From assembly GCA_032158295.1 (NCBI GenBank), contig CM063260.1, positions 4,287,501-4,351,500 on the forward strand: 64,000 bases of DNA. The letters are read 5' to 3'. Position 1 is the first letter of the stretch. Each line of letters opens with the position of its first letter. This stretch comes from Pycnopodia helianthoides (taxonomy: Eukaryota; Echinodermata; Asteroidea; Forcipulatida; Asteriidae). Below the pieces are notes generated by a model. The model was not told where the DNA came from, did not search any database, and was given only the letters and a program-made list of their open reading frames with translations. A program made the position numbers and the translations under genes. This document shows, piece after piece, positions 12,001 through 22,401 of this stretch.

Positions 12001-15000
12001 ACTGGAGAAAACACTTTTTATAAATGCACAATTTTTGTTTGCTCTGCAATGCTTGTTTTGATTTCATCAGAATTGCATGTCCATGTCTAAGGTGAAATTA
12101 AACAAAATATTTATAAAGAAATGCATGTTCATGAAAAGTGCAGTCACATGGTAGATCAAGAAAAAATGTAATCCAGTTCAGGATAGCTGAAGACTTTGTA
12201 CAATCTGGGTTTGGATGCATCTGTCGGATTGTATTCATTACACAGGATGAGAGTGGAGCCCGGTTGAATCTTCCCAAATATCCCCAACACCATCTTTTTT
12301 ACTTGACGATAGGCCACGTACATGTTGATATTTCCTAGAGATTAATGAGAAATAAATATATGGAACAAATCAGCACCAAGTGAGAAGATTAAGTATAATT
12401 ATACCATTTGTAGCCATTTATTTTGCGGTCAATCCATAAAAGGTAAATTGTATCTACTTGTTCATTACACAAACAATATAATTCACAAATGGATGGATAG
12501 TTGTAGGTTCCCTCAAATCTGTGTAATGGATATTTTTCTGATCAGATTCTATGTTCAATTTAATCTTATGCTGTGCAGGTTTACAATCATATGAGTGTTT
12601 AAACTACATGATGTAGATGGAATGACAAAAAAAACAATGTTTTTTGTTCAAACTGGTAATAAAAGTTGAGAGTTTTAGCATACAATCACTTTTGTCTTGG
12701 AAACACTACTTACTGGTCAAATGTTCCCCATGCTGTAAACCCCATCTCCCATATTGAGCCTGATACTGCAAAGATGCTTTCTGCAAAACTGCTGGATGCA
12801 CAGCACGCTTCAAACCTAGGTCTATCCCAAGTTGTTGGATGACGGACTGCCACAAGTACACCTGGATCAGGAGGGAGGGGGTGGGGGAAGGAAAAATATA
12901 ATTTAATGTTATCTTCCTATGTGCTGTGGGCAATAGTATGGGGTGGGGTGGTATTATTATTATTTTTTATTGGGGGGGGGGGTCCTTTATTCTCCAAAGG
13001 TTTGTTTTGTGTGTTTTTTGAGTGTGTGTGGGGGGGTGTATGACCCTGATAATTCAAATATCTCTGAATAATTCATCCATACATAAAAGCCACCTAACTA
13101 TTTCTCCCCCAGATTGTACACACCTTATATATCCAAAGTTAATGTTGACCTTACGATGGGGAAAGCGTGCATACAGAACTTGATGTTTGTACTATAACTT
13201 AATTAAGGTCAACGGTTATTGAAACTTTATATCAATCACTTTACAGAACAGTACCATAAATTAAGCTGCCAAGAGATATTTGATATTTTCATTTCAGTTT
13301 CAAAGTTTTCAACAGGTCAAAATTAAAACCATTTGTTGCTCCATCTTGTTTATTTCACAATTTAAATTTCTTATTTATTAGCCAAAGGAATTACACAATC
13401 TTGCATGAAAATAAATGCACAACTAAAGGCACGTATCTGTTCTGTTTACTACTTGGCCAAGCACTACACACTATGGATGTACATTGATGTACATGTACAT
13501 CATGTAAATGTGTGTACTTACTGTACACCCACACAAACATAGTCTGTGTGTAATGCTGGTATAGCGGTACTACTAACTGTAGTCAATCGGCGAACTTCAC
13601 CACGGCAAATGTTTTGATGTCACACACGTTAGTTTAAGTTTCAATGGAATCAAGTCAAATCCTGACCAGGCTGTACATGTATTATGATCCCCTTATCGTT
13701 TATAAACAACTCACCAGTCTGTGTTTAAAAGACGATCGTTGTCCTGTTCGGCTTCGTCTTTGCCAGCTGCGTCTTTGCCAGCTGCCTTGGCCTGCCTACC
13801 TGGGCGCGCGAGTGGCTCCAGCCGGTAGGGGATTAGACTTGACTCAAGTCCCAATACCGTGCAAGGCCCTTCCTTGCATCATCGTCAGAAAACTATTGTT
13901 TTGCGCTCTGCATTCCAAAACCTGTTCCGAGCTACATTTTGTCGGTGAGGGTGCACTGGTAGTATATGTCTGTACTGTGGCTATATGCTGGCACGTTACA
14001 AGTGTGTTGGGGACCTCGCACGTTAAAGGGACTTGAATCAAGTCTAGTAGGGGATCTGCACCGCGGATTTCTTCGTCGTCTCTGACGAAATGAAATCGCT
14101 AAAATTACTGGCAGAATCACTACCACAGTATCGCTGCTACTGTCATAAATGACTACAATAATCTACTATAATCTTCCCAAGAACTGTCTCTTTCAACCAT
14201 GGTGGAATTTGTCGGAAAAATCGCCGAACAAGCTTGAGTGCGGGAAAGTACATGACGCTGTTAAGTGTGACAACACAAGACCTACACCACTCTGTGACGT
14301 CATGCAGTTGTTCGCGAAAGCTGTGTGCCAGAGACTCTACGTGGGGGGTCTTTTCGCGATTCGGAGTGGCTAGTGCAACAAAATCGGTCTGTAAAAGTCG
14401 TTATTTAGGCAAGACTAAAAAGGCCAAATCGTTGGATTTTTTTTATGTGACATAATGAAGTATCATTCTACAGTTTTATTGGATAAGGGAACCGTAGCAA
14501 ATATCGCTCTAGTAACACTTTAAGATAGATTAAAATATGTGCGCAGACGTACGCAATGTCGTGAAATTAATCGCAAATAATATGTGCGCAGACTTGTGCG
14601 ATGTGGTGAAATTAATCGCGAATGCGTGCGCAGACTTGTGCAAAATTATAATAATGCGCGATGTCATGAATGTTTTTGCATACTTTGTCGCATACCTTTT
14701 GGATAATGTCATAGTTGTGGACAATTTGTTTGCGACTCAAGAGAGTACGTGGCACACAGCAGGAAAATAGTCAGGCCCACGCAAATACTGTACGTTGTGC
14801 CCAGGAACTTGGCACCAGGCCAAGTCTCGCCACGCGGAATACCACCTCGCCTTGCTTGCCTCACAACAATGACTACCGCTACAATGACTGATGCATATGT
14901 CGACTGGTTGCAAGAAACTTCCCAGGGGCAGATCATTAGAATTGTTATTAAAAGGTATGCGATAAAAGTATGCAATAAAATTCACGACATTGCAAATATA

Positions 15001-18000
15001 TTCGCATATAATTATTTGCGATTAATTTCACGACATCGCACAAGCCTGCGCACATATTTGCGATTAGTTTCACGACATCGCACAAGCCTGCGCACATATT
15101 TGCGATATGCGATGTCCCTTCAGGGCCACCATAGCTACACGCTTCTACAGTCCGAGTGGTTTTCCTGGCTAACTAGGCTATTTTTAGGCTATTATATGGT
15201 ATTTTAGTGCAGACAGCTGAAAATTACTCATACAGGCTGGGAAGTTACCGTTTTATTTACTTCACTTACTTTTGCATACGAAGCTGAGTAATTGCGGTTT
15301 GTGCCAGTGTAGCGTCGTACAGATTTGATCCAGGCCAGCTAGTAACACGCAGTGCCGTCAACCTCGTCAAGGTACGTAGGACGTTCTTCAGCCCCTGTGC
15401 TTTGCTGAAACGAACGGGTTTCCCAGCTTCCTGCCACAGGTGAATGGTGATCAGCTCCAATCCGTAGGAGTTCTGGAGGCTCTCGGGGAGATAGACACTC
15501 GCCCAGTATTTCACGAGACGGACGAGCTCCTTCACGTACCCGGGCTGGTTACCGACGAAGCTGAGCTGGTGTTCGGCAAGGGAAGCCGAGTAGAAGTCCC
15601 TGTCCTTGCTACTGTGAAGCTGCAGCATGGCACGGAACATGTCTGAATGAGCTGGTAAAAGAAAAAAAAGGAAGGCATGCTGTTAAAAATAATGAAATAT
15701 TTAACCCTTATAGGCGAGTAAGCCCCAAGATACATCCAAATGCTGGAAAGTTCAATTTTTTACTGGCACACACCATCCAGAATAGATATTAAAGATATTT
15801 TCGGTGCATTTCATAACAGTTGTTACATCTAAGTAACTTCTTTACATGTCCAGCTATTGTTTTGGATTATTTGAGCTTTTTTAATTTGTTTAATTAGTTG
15901 TAATGTTTTAACTAATGTTTAAATTTGTGAAAATTAATAAAGAGCAAAGTGTCTCCTTTATACTGTTTGTGTTTTAATTTCTCCTTTGCTCAAAAAGTAT
16001 CTTATCAACAGTTACTAATCAAAAGCAACTTCTTCTTTTTTTAATGTAAGAAATGAAGAGAGCAATAAACCAATAAACTACATCCAGCTGACCATCTAAG
16101 CCTAGACAAACATGAATGACAGTTCATTTCCCAAGTGAGTCGGTCAGTCTGATTGGCGGGGGGGGGGGGGCAAAAACTAGCCCCAGCAGTTGTCGGCAAG
16201 ACATCGGAAGCCTGCTACATTCAACGTTAAAAAAGACGAGTCCACTTAATCAGAGGGTTAGATCTTATAGTAGATCTGTATTTGACATGGGATGTGCTCA
16301 CTACTTGAGTTCACATTTTTTTTCCCGCCCCACACAAAAAATTAATAAACCTGGGACCACCCCCAGATATGTGGAATGGTCCAGTCTATGATTTCACGAA
16401 CTTTGACTCCCCCATGTCATTGCATGTGGCATATTACAGACATGTGGCATAATTTAATGGTAACTTGACTCAGTAATAATTAACTTATTAATTTTGCTAC
16501 ATTAGTACGCCCTCTCCATCCGAGTGGGGTCGAATGTGCGAAGGACAACACAAATTCCATATCATTTCTAAAAGTAGGCCTACAACAAAAGTACATTGAT
16601 ATTCAAGAATAATTTAAAATACAAATAATTCACATATTACAAAAACAAAAACTATATAATGCAGCTTCAAGTTACATACACTCAAAATCAGTCAACCTCT
16701 ATTCTTATGGTCTAAGCGATTGAATATTTTTAGGATCGAAATCGTTCTTCACAAATGACTTGGCTTTATTAAACCGACTAACCTCGACCGTGGCCCTCAC
16801 AGTTGTCAGAAGTGGGAAGAAAATTGACTTTCAGACATCGACCGTTCACTCTGATGTTGAAGTGAACCGATAGTTCATTGCTTTTCACATCGGACACAAA
16901 CGACAGCTTCTTTAACGCTGAGTGAAGATCCCGGATGACGACGGCCAGCCTCCGCTTGTATTCGCCCGGTCCGAGTCTTACGATGGGGGCCAGGTGAGGT
17001 GGATTGATGAAGGCGATCAGGTCGACATCAGAAAGGTCTTTCACCATGGTCCCTTTACCAAGAGATCCACCCTGCAAAACAAAATTAAAAATGCTGATAA
17101 TAACATAGTATTCACACTCAACAAATTTCTCGGGGAATAGACGAGGTGAATTTGGTCTAACTGTTCACACTTTGCTTGATAACCCTGGCAGATTCATGGG
17201 TGTTTAAGCTATTACTAAAAGGAACATTACAGAATTGGTTTTTGCTAACAAAACAGTTGCTGGCAGTGTAAGCACTTTATGTAATCCACCATATACATAA
17301 ACTGACAAACCTGTGGAAGTTTGCGATCGATCGGCCATCTGGGTCACCAGAAAATAGTGAAAAATCGATTATACATTTACATGAAATCATATAGATTCAA
17401 CAAATGAATAAAACGCTTACTGAGCGATAAACTTCAATCTGGAAATTAGTTTATTCATTTCTCATCAAATATGGCATTTCAGACAGAAATATTTCAAGGG
17501 ATGTTTTCTACTATCATCATCATTAGACCGTGTAAGTTTTATTTAAATCTGTGATCAAAAAGTATATTTTACAAGTTTTTTGATTACCAATTCTGTAATG
17601 TTCCTCTAAGATATTACACTGGGGTTGACGGTGAGGCTACAAATTCCCAGGAATTTCAAAGGGACTGCTCAGTAGTTGGTGTGAAAGAGTTTATGAAAAC
17701 AAATGATTCTTTCCTAAATGTTTGACGGCTGACAAGGGTATGACTACTTCAGACTTAGTGTAGCCTACTGGACCAATTCCATTAGACTCAAGGGAAACCA
17801 TGCAAGTTTTTTTTTTCTAGAATTTCGGGTGGTTGATGAGCAGTGCCTTTTTGCCATCCGAGTTTGCCTTTCTGCGTTTTGTGTGTGTGTTTAGTTTCTA
17901 TCCGTTGAAATAGAGGACTTTAACAAAAAAGATCCGCGTGTTTTGACGGAGCCAGGACGTACTGGGACGTACAGGACGATTTTCAGGGTCGAGAATGGGT

Positions 18001-18746
18001 GTGTGTGCGTGAACGTGGGCTGACGGAAGGGCATATGTGGGGTCCTGACAACAATGGAACAATGGACCCCACAAGGTCATTTCAATAGGAACAATTGGGC
18101 CCCACAAGGGAATTCTTCAGAAAAGGGAATACTAGAACAACAATAGCAGTACCCTACAAACTGGATCCGTATGGCTGATTTCATTTTCACTACCTTATGG
18201 AGACCGAGAACAAAACAGAAAAGGGATAACAATGGGTCTCCATAGGGAAATTCTAAAGACTGGGTTGCTCCACAAGGAATTTTGTGTACAAAGTCTATGG
18301 GAATACTTAAATACAGGGACAAAGGAAAGAACAAAAGGTGTCTCCACAGTGATGCAAAAATTGGAATGTGGGTGTGTGGGGGTGTGTTTTGTTTTGTGTT
18401 TTACCATGAAGAAATTTAAAGACTTCGGCCTAGCCCGAGTTTTTGCTCAGTAGAAAAAACATAATTATTTGCTTGTTAGTGTATATTTTAGATTATAGAT
18501 TATAGATTACAGGTTATTGAGTATAGATTATAATTATGAGGTATATACCTTCACAATTCTGTCAACGTTGAAACCGAGACCGCCCGATGAACAGAACCTC
18601 TGCACCGATCGGACCACCTCGTCGATGGCCTTTCGGCAGTCACTGTCGAAACGCTCCGTCCCACGTTGAATATTCTCGTTATACCATGTCTCGAGACTGC
18701 TTGGATCTTTACACCAAGGCTCTGAGAATCTCTGAGACCCAGCCAT
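9020..18746 (-). CDS. OAS-b: OAS-like gene with Asn at the third catalytic position
   Basis: Exons on the minus strand: 18746-18549 (ATG, 66 codons), 17071-16783 (289 nt), 15651-15270 (382 nt) and 9168-9020. Phases agree at each junction (AAG/GTATAT, CGAG/GTTAGT, CAAAA/GTAAGT). Exon 1 starts MAGSQRFSEPWC. Exon 2 has GGSLGKGT and SDVDL at residues 67-84. At residue 149, where OAS-c and OAS-a have Asp, this gene has Asn (LKVNFLPTSDN; the codon is AAT). Exon 3 encodes the OAS C-terminal domain (ELITIHLWQEAGKP, KAQGLKNVLRTL). Exon 4 encodes PIVLDPANPTNN and ends at donor GGAAAG/GTGAGT, so a 3' exon remains unidentified. The frame is otherwise open, so this may be an expressed, catalytically weakened or dead paralogue. 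Intron 3 is about 6.1 kb because of inserted elements; the OAS-c equivalent is 1.2 kb. Confidence 0.85.
9388..9580. repeat. ~190-bp TIR element related to the 7.4-kb element
   Basis: Ends are TAGTCTTGGTCCAATACGTC and GGTCTTGGAACCAAGACTA, sharing the TAGTCTTGG terminus with the 7378-8023 element. A 24-bp interior word (around ttggaattgatccatttcg) is directly duplicated at about 9510-9558. It lies in intron 3 of OAS-b. Confidence 0.65.
10327..10470 (+). pseudogene. Decayed THAP zinc-finger domain
   Basis: Reading from the ATG at 10327 gives MPKTCAF, stop, GCTRNSDKNPN, then HSFRNCP and EEWVLFV with two further in-frame stops. The C-x(n)-C, NR-like, FR-P and EEW spacing follows the start of a THAP domain, the DNA-binding finger of P-element transposases and THAP proteins. 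The internal stops (TGA, TAG, TGA) show it is dead. It is probably a transposon remnant within intron 3 of OAS-b. A separate open stretch at about 10579-10701, rich in Lys/Arg and ending at a GTAAGT, may belong to the same relic. Confidence 0.55.
11225..11359 (+). pseudogene. Possible orphan exon, function unknown
   Basis: A 54-codon open frame starts MLMEIFKTGETTDPSTGG immediately after a good acceptor (gtgcttcttttag). It continues to ENMKRLIFLVYIKI and a stop. An alternative end is a weak donor after ATGAAACG. It lies downstream of the THAP relic on the same strand and may be part of the same dead element. I do not recognise the sequence. Confidence 0.25.
12156..12861 (-). CDS. Two terminal exons of an unrecognised spliced gene
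   Basis: Exon 12861-12714 follows a strong pyrimidine tract and CAG. It encodes VYLWQSVIQQLGIDLGLKRA and ends in EHLT at donor ACCA/GTAAGT. Exon 12334-12156 joins in phase after CTAG and encodes NINMYVAYRQVKKMVLGIFG, then KIQPGSTLILCNEYNP and PELDYIFS followed by TGA. The joint reading frame is uninterrupted for about 109 codons, which is strong evidence that these were functional exons. I do not recognise the family. They lie inside intron 3 of OAS-b on the same strand, but enter in phase 0 while OAS-b exon 3 leaves in phase 2, so they are not OAS-b exons as read. Upstream exons were not identified; a weak candidate ends at donor CTG/GTGAGT near 13714. Confidence 0.5.
12862..13832. other. 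OAS-b intron DNA, low-complexity runs
   Basis: Contains G- and T-rich homopolymer runs (about 12930-13030) and AT-rich non-coding DNA. No supported exon, apart from the weak candidate noted for the unrecognised gene near 13714-13800. Confidence 0.35.
13833..14046. mobile_element. hAT-like MITE (214 bp) with 8-bp target duplication
   Basis: Terminal inverted repeats are TTAGACTTGACTCAAGTCCC and GGGACTTGAATCAAGTCTA. Both flanks carry the same 8-mer, GTAGGGGA, at 13825-13832 and 14047-14054. An 8-bp duplication fits hAT-type (or P-type) transposition. No coding capacity. Confidence 0.75.
14530..15130. repeat. Long inverted-repeat element built from tandem TGCGCA motifs
   Basis: The left arm (about 14536-14700) holds repeated 'atgtgcgcagacttgtgcgatg' and 'gtgaaattaatcgc' words. 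The right arm (about 14952-15112) carries their reverse complements. The two arms could fold into a hairpin with a loop of about 250 bp. The right terminus ends cgatgtcccttcagggccac, an end also found at about 48745 (cgatgtcccctcaaggccac). It lies in intron 3 of OAS-b. Confidence 0.7.
15842..16782. other. OAS-b intron 2, AT-rich, no exon seen
   Basis: AT-rich intronic sequence with a G-run near 16158-16170. The segment shared with OAS-c intron 2 is limited to the parts nearest exon 2. No additional coding exon or recognisable element was found. Confidence 0.4.
17216..17609. mobile_element. TTAA-targeted MITE (family 1), reverse orientation, in OAS-b intron 1
   Basis: Termini are AAAGGAACATTACAGAATTGG and its reverse complement (ccaattctgtaatgttcc). 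About 390 bp, with other copies at 23992-24439, 44043-44428 and 56968-57361. The homologous position of OAS-c (about 26270-26280) has no insert and reads ggTTAAgat, so the target was TTAA. That target and the non-coding short form suggest a piggyBac-like non-autonomous element. Confidence 0.85.
18177..18370. repeat. Dispersed ~195-bp repeat, copy 2
   Basis: Second copy of the repeat at 4586-4783, with the same order of blocks and roughly 85-90% identity by eye. It sits in intron 1 of OAS-b and is absent from the corresponding OAS-c intron. Confidence 0.7.
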
Positions 18747-18971
18747 TGCGAGGTATTTAGTTTATGACTCCTTCCAAGTTGAAATGCAGCTCTTGTCTGT
18801 TGAAATTTCCTGCAGTGAATGTCTCGTACCGCGGGAACCCCCGTATTTCTGCCGATGATGAGAAATCCACCGATGATGAGAAATCTACCTCTATTAATCA
18901 CATCGCCCTGCGTCATACAAGCAATCTGATTGGACGATAAAAATATAAACCACTGCAAATTGATAATAATA

Positions 18972-19313
18972 TTAAAGGCACAGTACACGTTTGGTAATGA
19001 CTCTGAAAATTAATGGCAATAAAAAATTACTTGGTAAGAAGTACAGCAGCCTTGGGCAGTATAATAAATTTTGAGAAACTTTAACTTTTAACTACGGTTT
19101 TGGAAAATATATCACTTTTTATTCCCCCAAATTTGAATCTGAGAAGCGTTTTCTTCCTGCGTGATTCGCTCCGGTTTTTCGGTGATTTCTCAAAAACGCG
19201 ACCACCTTTTGAAGTGAAATTTTCACAGGTTGGATTTGTTGTATGTACCTAAATTTATATAGGATTAACACAATAAGCAGGCTCCAATTACCAAACGTGT
19301 ACTGTGCCTTTAA
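18972..19313. mobile_element. TTAA-targeted MITE (family 2) just upstream of OAS-b
   Basis: Ends are TTAAAGGCACAGTACACGTT and AACGTGTACTGTGCCTTTAA (342 bp). The equivalent site upstream of OAS-c reads aatattaatgcaa without an insert (near 27530). So the element entered a TTAA in the OAS-b copy after duplication. It lies about 230 bp upstream of the OAS-b ATG. Confidence 0.85.
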
Positions 19314-20905
19314 TGCAAGGGGTGTGGTCTGCTCCGTGAGAAGTTGGGATAGTGGCCTCATCTGTCCTAGGGAAAAAATACGCTGACCGGATGCTGCCAG
19401 ATGTACCTTTGACCTCGCATTCATTTCATGCAGAGATTCGCAGTCAATTCACACGTACTACGAGTACATGTACACATTATTACATAGTGAATAAAACAAC
19501 ATTACATGATGTATAAACATTATGCACACGCTGCATGCAGACGATCGAAAGTGCAAGCTGACACATTACATCACCTCGGACAAATCATAAATTACACAGA
19601 TATTTTTATGGGCACAGCTTCTCGTTTCCTATTCGTCATGTCATTGGCGCTCATTGTGGTGTTGAATGTGTTATAAACAAACAAGTACTATACCATTATG
19701 CTTGGTACAACACAGCTCGAATGATGTTGGTACACATGGCACTCTGCTGTACGAGCATGCAGTGACACTGTATTGGCGGCGCAGGGTTAAAAATTGTTTT
19801 ATTGAGTTAACTACATTAACAAAGGGTAATTTGATATGACCCGCGCATTCGCTATGATTATTCTTTGTAAGCCGCCAATTGCAGACACGACCGTACAGGG
19901 CCAAACATGGCTGTGCTTACCACAGACTTCTGCGCTTACAAAGTTAACAACAAAAATTAAGCGATATCGGGCTGTAAAACAAAACATGCTTCGTGAAGTG
20001 AAACAGACAAGCAAATGCCTAACTAACTTGTGAAATGCGCTTACATTGTGCCTTCAGTGGGTGTGGTGGGGCTTTATCTGTTGCCGTAAGCGCCGATTTT
20101 CGCTTACGGTAAATACAAAATTGGGCCAAAGAAAGTAAAAAAAACGTAAACCTTTGGAATATAATGCGCTATGACAATCTATATTATTATACATACAATC
20201 GGCTAGGTTGTTAAACATCCGCTCAATTTTTAAAACTTTCAGGAACTTGTGCTGGAAAGTTCGCAAGCTGTAACTGGTCCTCTTTATAAAGCTTTGTCTT
20301 TATCGATGTTTTAATCTTGTGTAAAGACCCGCTGGTTTCTGGAGGTCGTTGTCCGAGGGCGTCCTCAGCTAGATTTTGTGTACAAAGTAAAAACCAATGG
20401 GAACGTCGCAAAAAAAAGTGCAAATCAAAACATAGGCCAAACAACGGACGAGGAAGGAGACGTCGTCCGAGATATACAATTCAAGGTACATTTATTTCCA
20501 CATTAATTTTCGTAATAATATTAGAGAATACAATTTCTTAGATAATGCGGAGGCATGTTCCGAAAAAGCGGGCTTGCCAAGGAACATGCCTGTAAACAGA
20601 AGTACACGAACTAACACAAAGCGACAACTATAGACAAAGGCCACTAAACAATGTGTATACGTCATGAACTACAAGGTTCAACAGAGCAGTTATATTGGAA
20701 ATTGAATACTTAATTAAGGAGGAAAACAGCAATAGAAAACGATTATGCTTCTGTTTAAAAAGAACAATTGTCACTTTCTGCTTGTATAAGTCGAGGGAAG
20801 GCTGCTTGTTTAGGACCAGAAAACATTACACAATGTTGAGATAAGGTGGTTTTAATAAGAGGGATGTGGACTTTCAAAGAAGATCGGGTTTTGTGACTTT
20901 GAACT
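19314..20905. other. Intergenic DNA between OAS-b and the palindrome
   Basis: The first part (to about 19440) continues the homology with the region upstream of OAS-c. The remainder is AT-rich with no supported gene. Open frames on both strands are short and overlap. Confidence 0.35.
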
Positions 20906-20993
20906 ACGGAGCTCCAGGAGTGCCATCCCACATATTGAGTTACCGATAAATTATGTCGGTAACTCATGTGGGATGGCACTCCTGGAGCTCCGT
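20906..20993. repeat. 88-bp perfect-arm palindrome
   Basis: ACGGAGCTCCAGGAGTGCCA on the left is mirrored exactly by TGGCACTCCTGGAGCTCCGT on the right. The arms extend through 'tcccacat' and 'gagttaccga' to a short centre near 20950. It would form a very stable hairpin and is probably a small foldback element. Confidence 0.8.
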
Positions 20994-21609
20994 AATGAAC
21001 TGACCTGTTTAACTTTAACATATTATATACAGCGTAGATGGGAGTAAATTATGATTGAATTTGAACAACAACAACAATTTCTGAAACAAGTTGATGTTAG
21101 TAGCAGTAAGAAGATTAAGTCTACGAAATGAAGGGTGAGTGTGTGCTCTCTAAATAGACAAAAATAGGGATAGCTTGTTTTTGAAGCTTGACCAGTTCAA
21201 TCTATAGAGGGAAGAGTATTAGCCCAGTTAATTATTACAGTAAGACAAATGAGGAAGAATAAGTGAACAATATAAAGTACGTAAAATATTATAGAATAAA
21301 CTTAAGCCTTCTAATTATACCAAAACTTGTTGATACTTTGTTTTTCAATCTCTGTATGGAATTTCCAGGTAAGATTATGATCTATATGAACGCCGAGAAA
21401 TTTGGTATGTGTAACCCTGCTTTCATCCGATGGCCTACATGTCTGCAACATATAGACTGAAAACACATTTTCCTCAATTACTTTGTTATTTTTTAGCGAA
21501 AAGGGGTGAACCCCTTTAAGTTCTATCCTCAGACAGACCCGATTGTCATGTCCTATGTCCCTTCAGCCAGTATGACCCATGGACTCCGAATCCCAAGTAA
21601 TAAAACACT

Positions 21610-21798
<189 letters not shown>

Positions 21799-21834
21799 AG
21801 GGTAGTTAGTGTACAACAAAAATGTCGGTTTTGC

Positions 21835-22130
21835 AGTTTAAAATCATTCAAAAAAAATTTTCGCCAAAGATAATACACTTGCATTTTGTTCAAGTTGAGA
21901 GAAAGTCTGTTGGATTTGGAGCCAGGTAAAACACATTACACAATTCAGCCTTAACAGTGTTGATAACTGCAGTGAGAGAAGCGATCTTACTAGAATAACA
22001 AATATTGGTGTCGTCAGCAAATATAATGAATGATAACAAAGTAGATGACTGACAAATATCATTGATATACAAAGAAAACAACCGGGTCGACAAAACATGT
22101 GTGGGCGTGGTGGGTCCCATCTCCCGTCTT
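21835..22130 (-). pseudogene. Non-LTR retrotransposon reverse transcriptase fragment
   Basis: The minus strand encodes LFSLYINDICQSSTLLSFII then FADDTNI and INTVKAELCNV. This is the conserved RT block around the FADD catalytic aspartates, as in jockey/CR1-like elements. Further downstream the expected LSLNLNKMQVYYLWRK continues in another frame, so at least one frameshift is present. Both ends are missing and the fragment abuts the (TA)n tract. Dead fragment. Confidence 0.85.
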
Positions 22131-22401
22131 ATTTTTTTATTCATTTATTTATTGCTCTTAATTTGTGTGTCCTTAATAGGTTCAATCGCTCATTGATTCG
22201 AGTATACTTATTGCTTGTGCACTGGCAACCAACACAAGCCTCCTGTGTCTCCTAGAAGTGCGCACATAATCGGTTTGTTTCTTATAATTTATACAGTGCT
22301 TTCGTTTTGGGTGTCTCTTTTCCCCCTTTTCGTCATTTTGAGTTAAATTTAACTTTGTATGTTTTGTTCATTCAGGATAGGATTTGTTGGTGTTCTGCAA
22401 A

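Noticed and set aside
14709..15207. 152-codon plus-strand and 88-codon minus-strand open frames
   Set aside because: They lie in the inverted-repeat element, and the similar repeated peptides (such as RTYLRLVSRHRTS) come from repeated DNA words.
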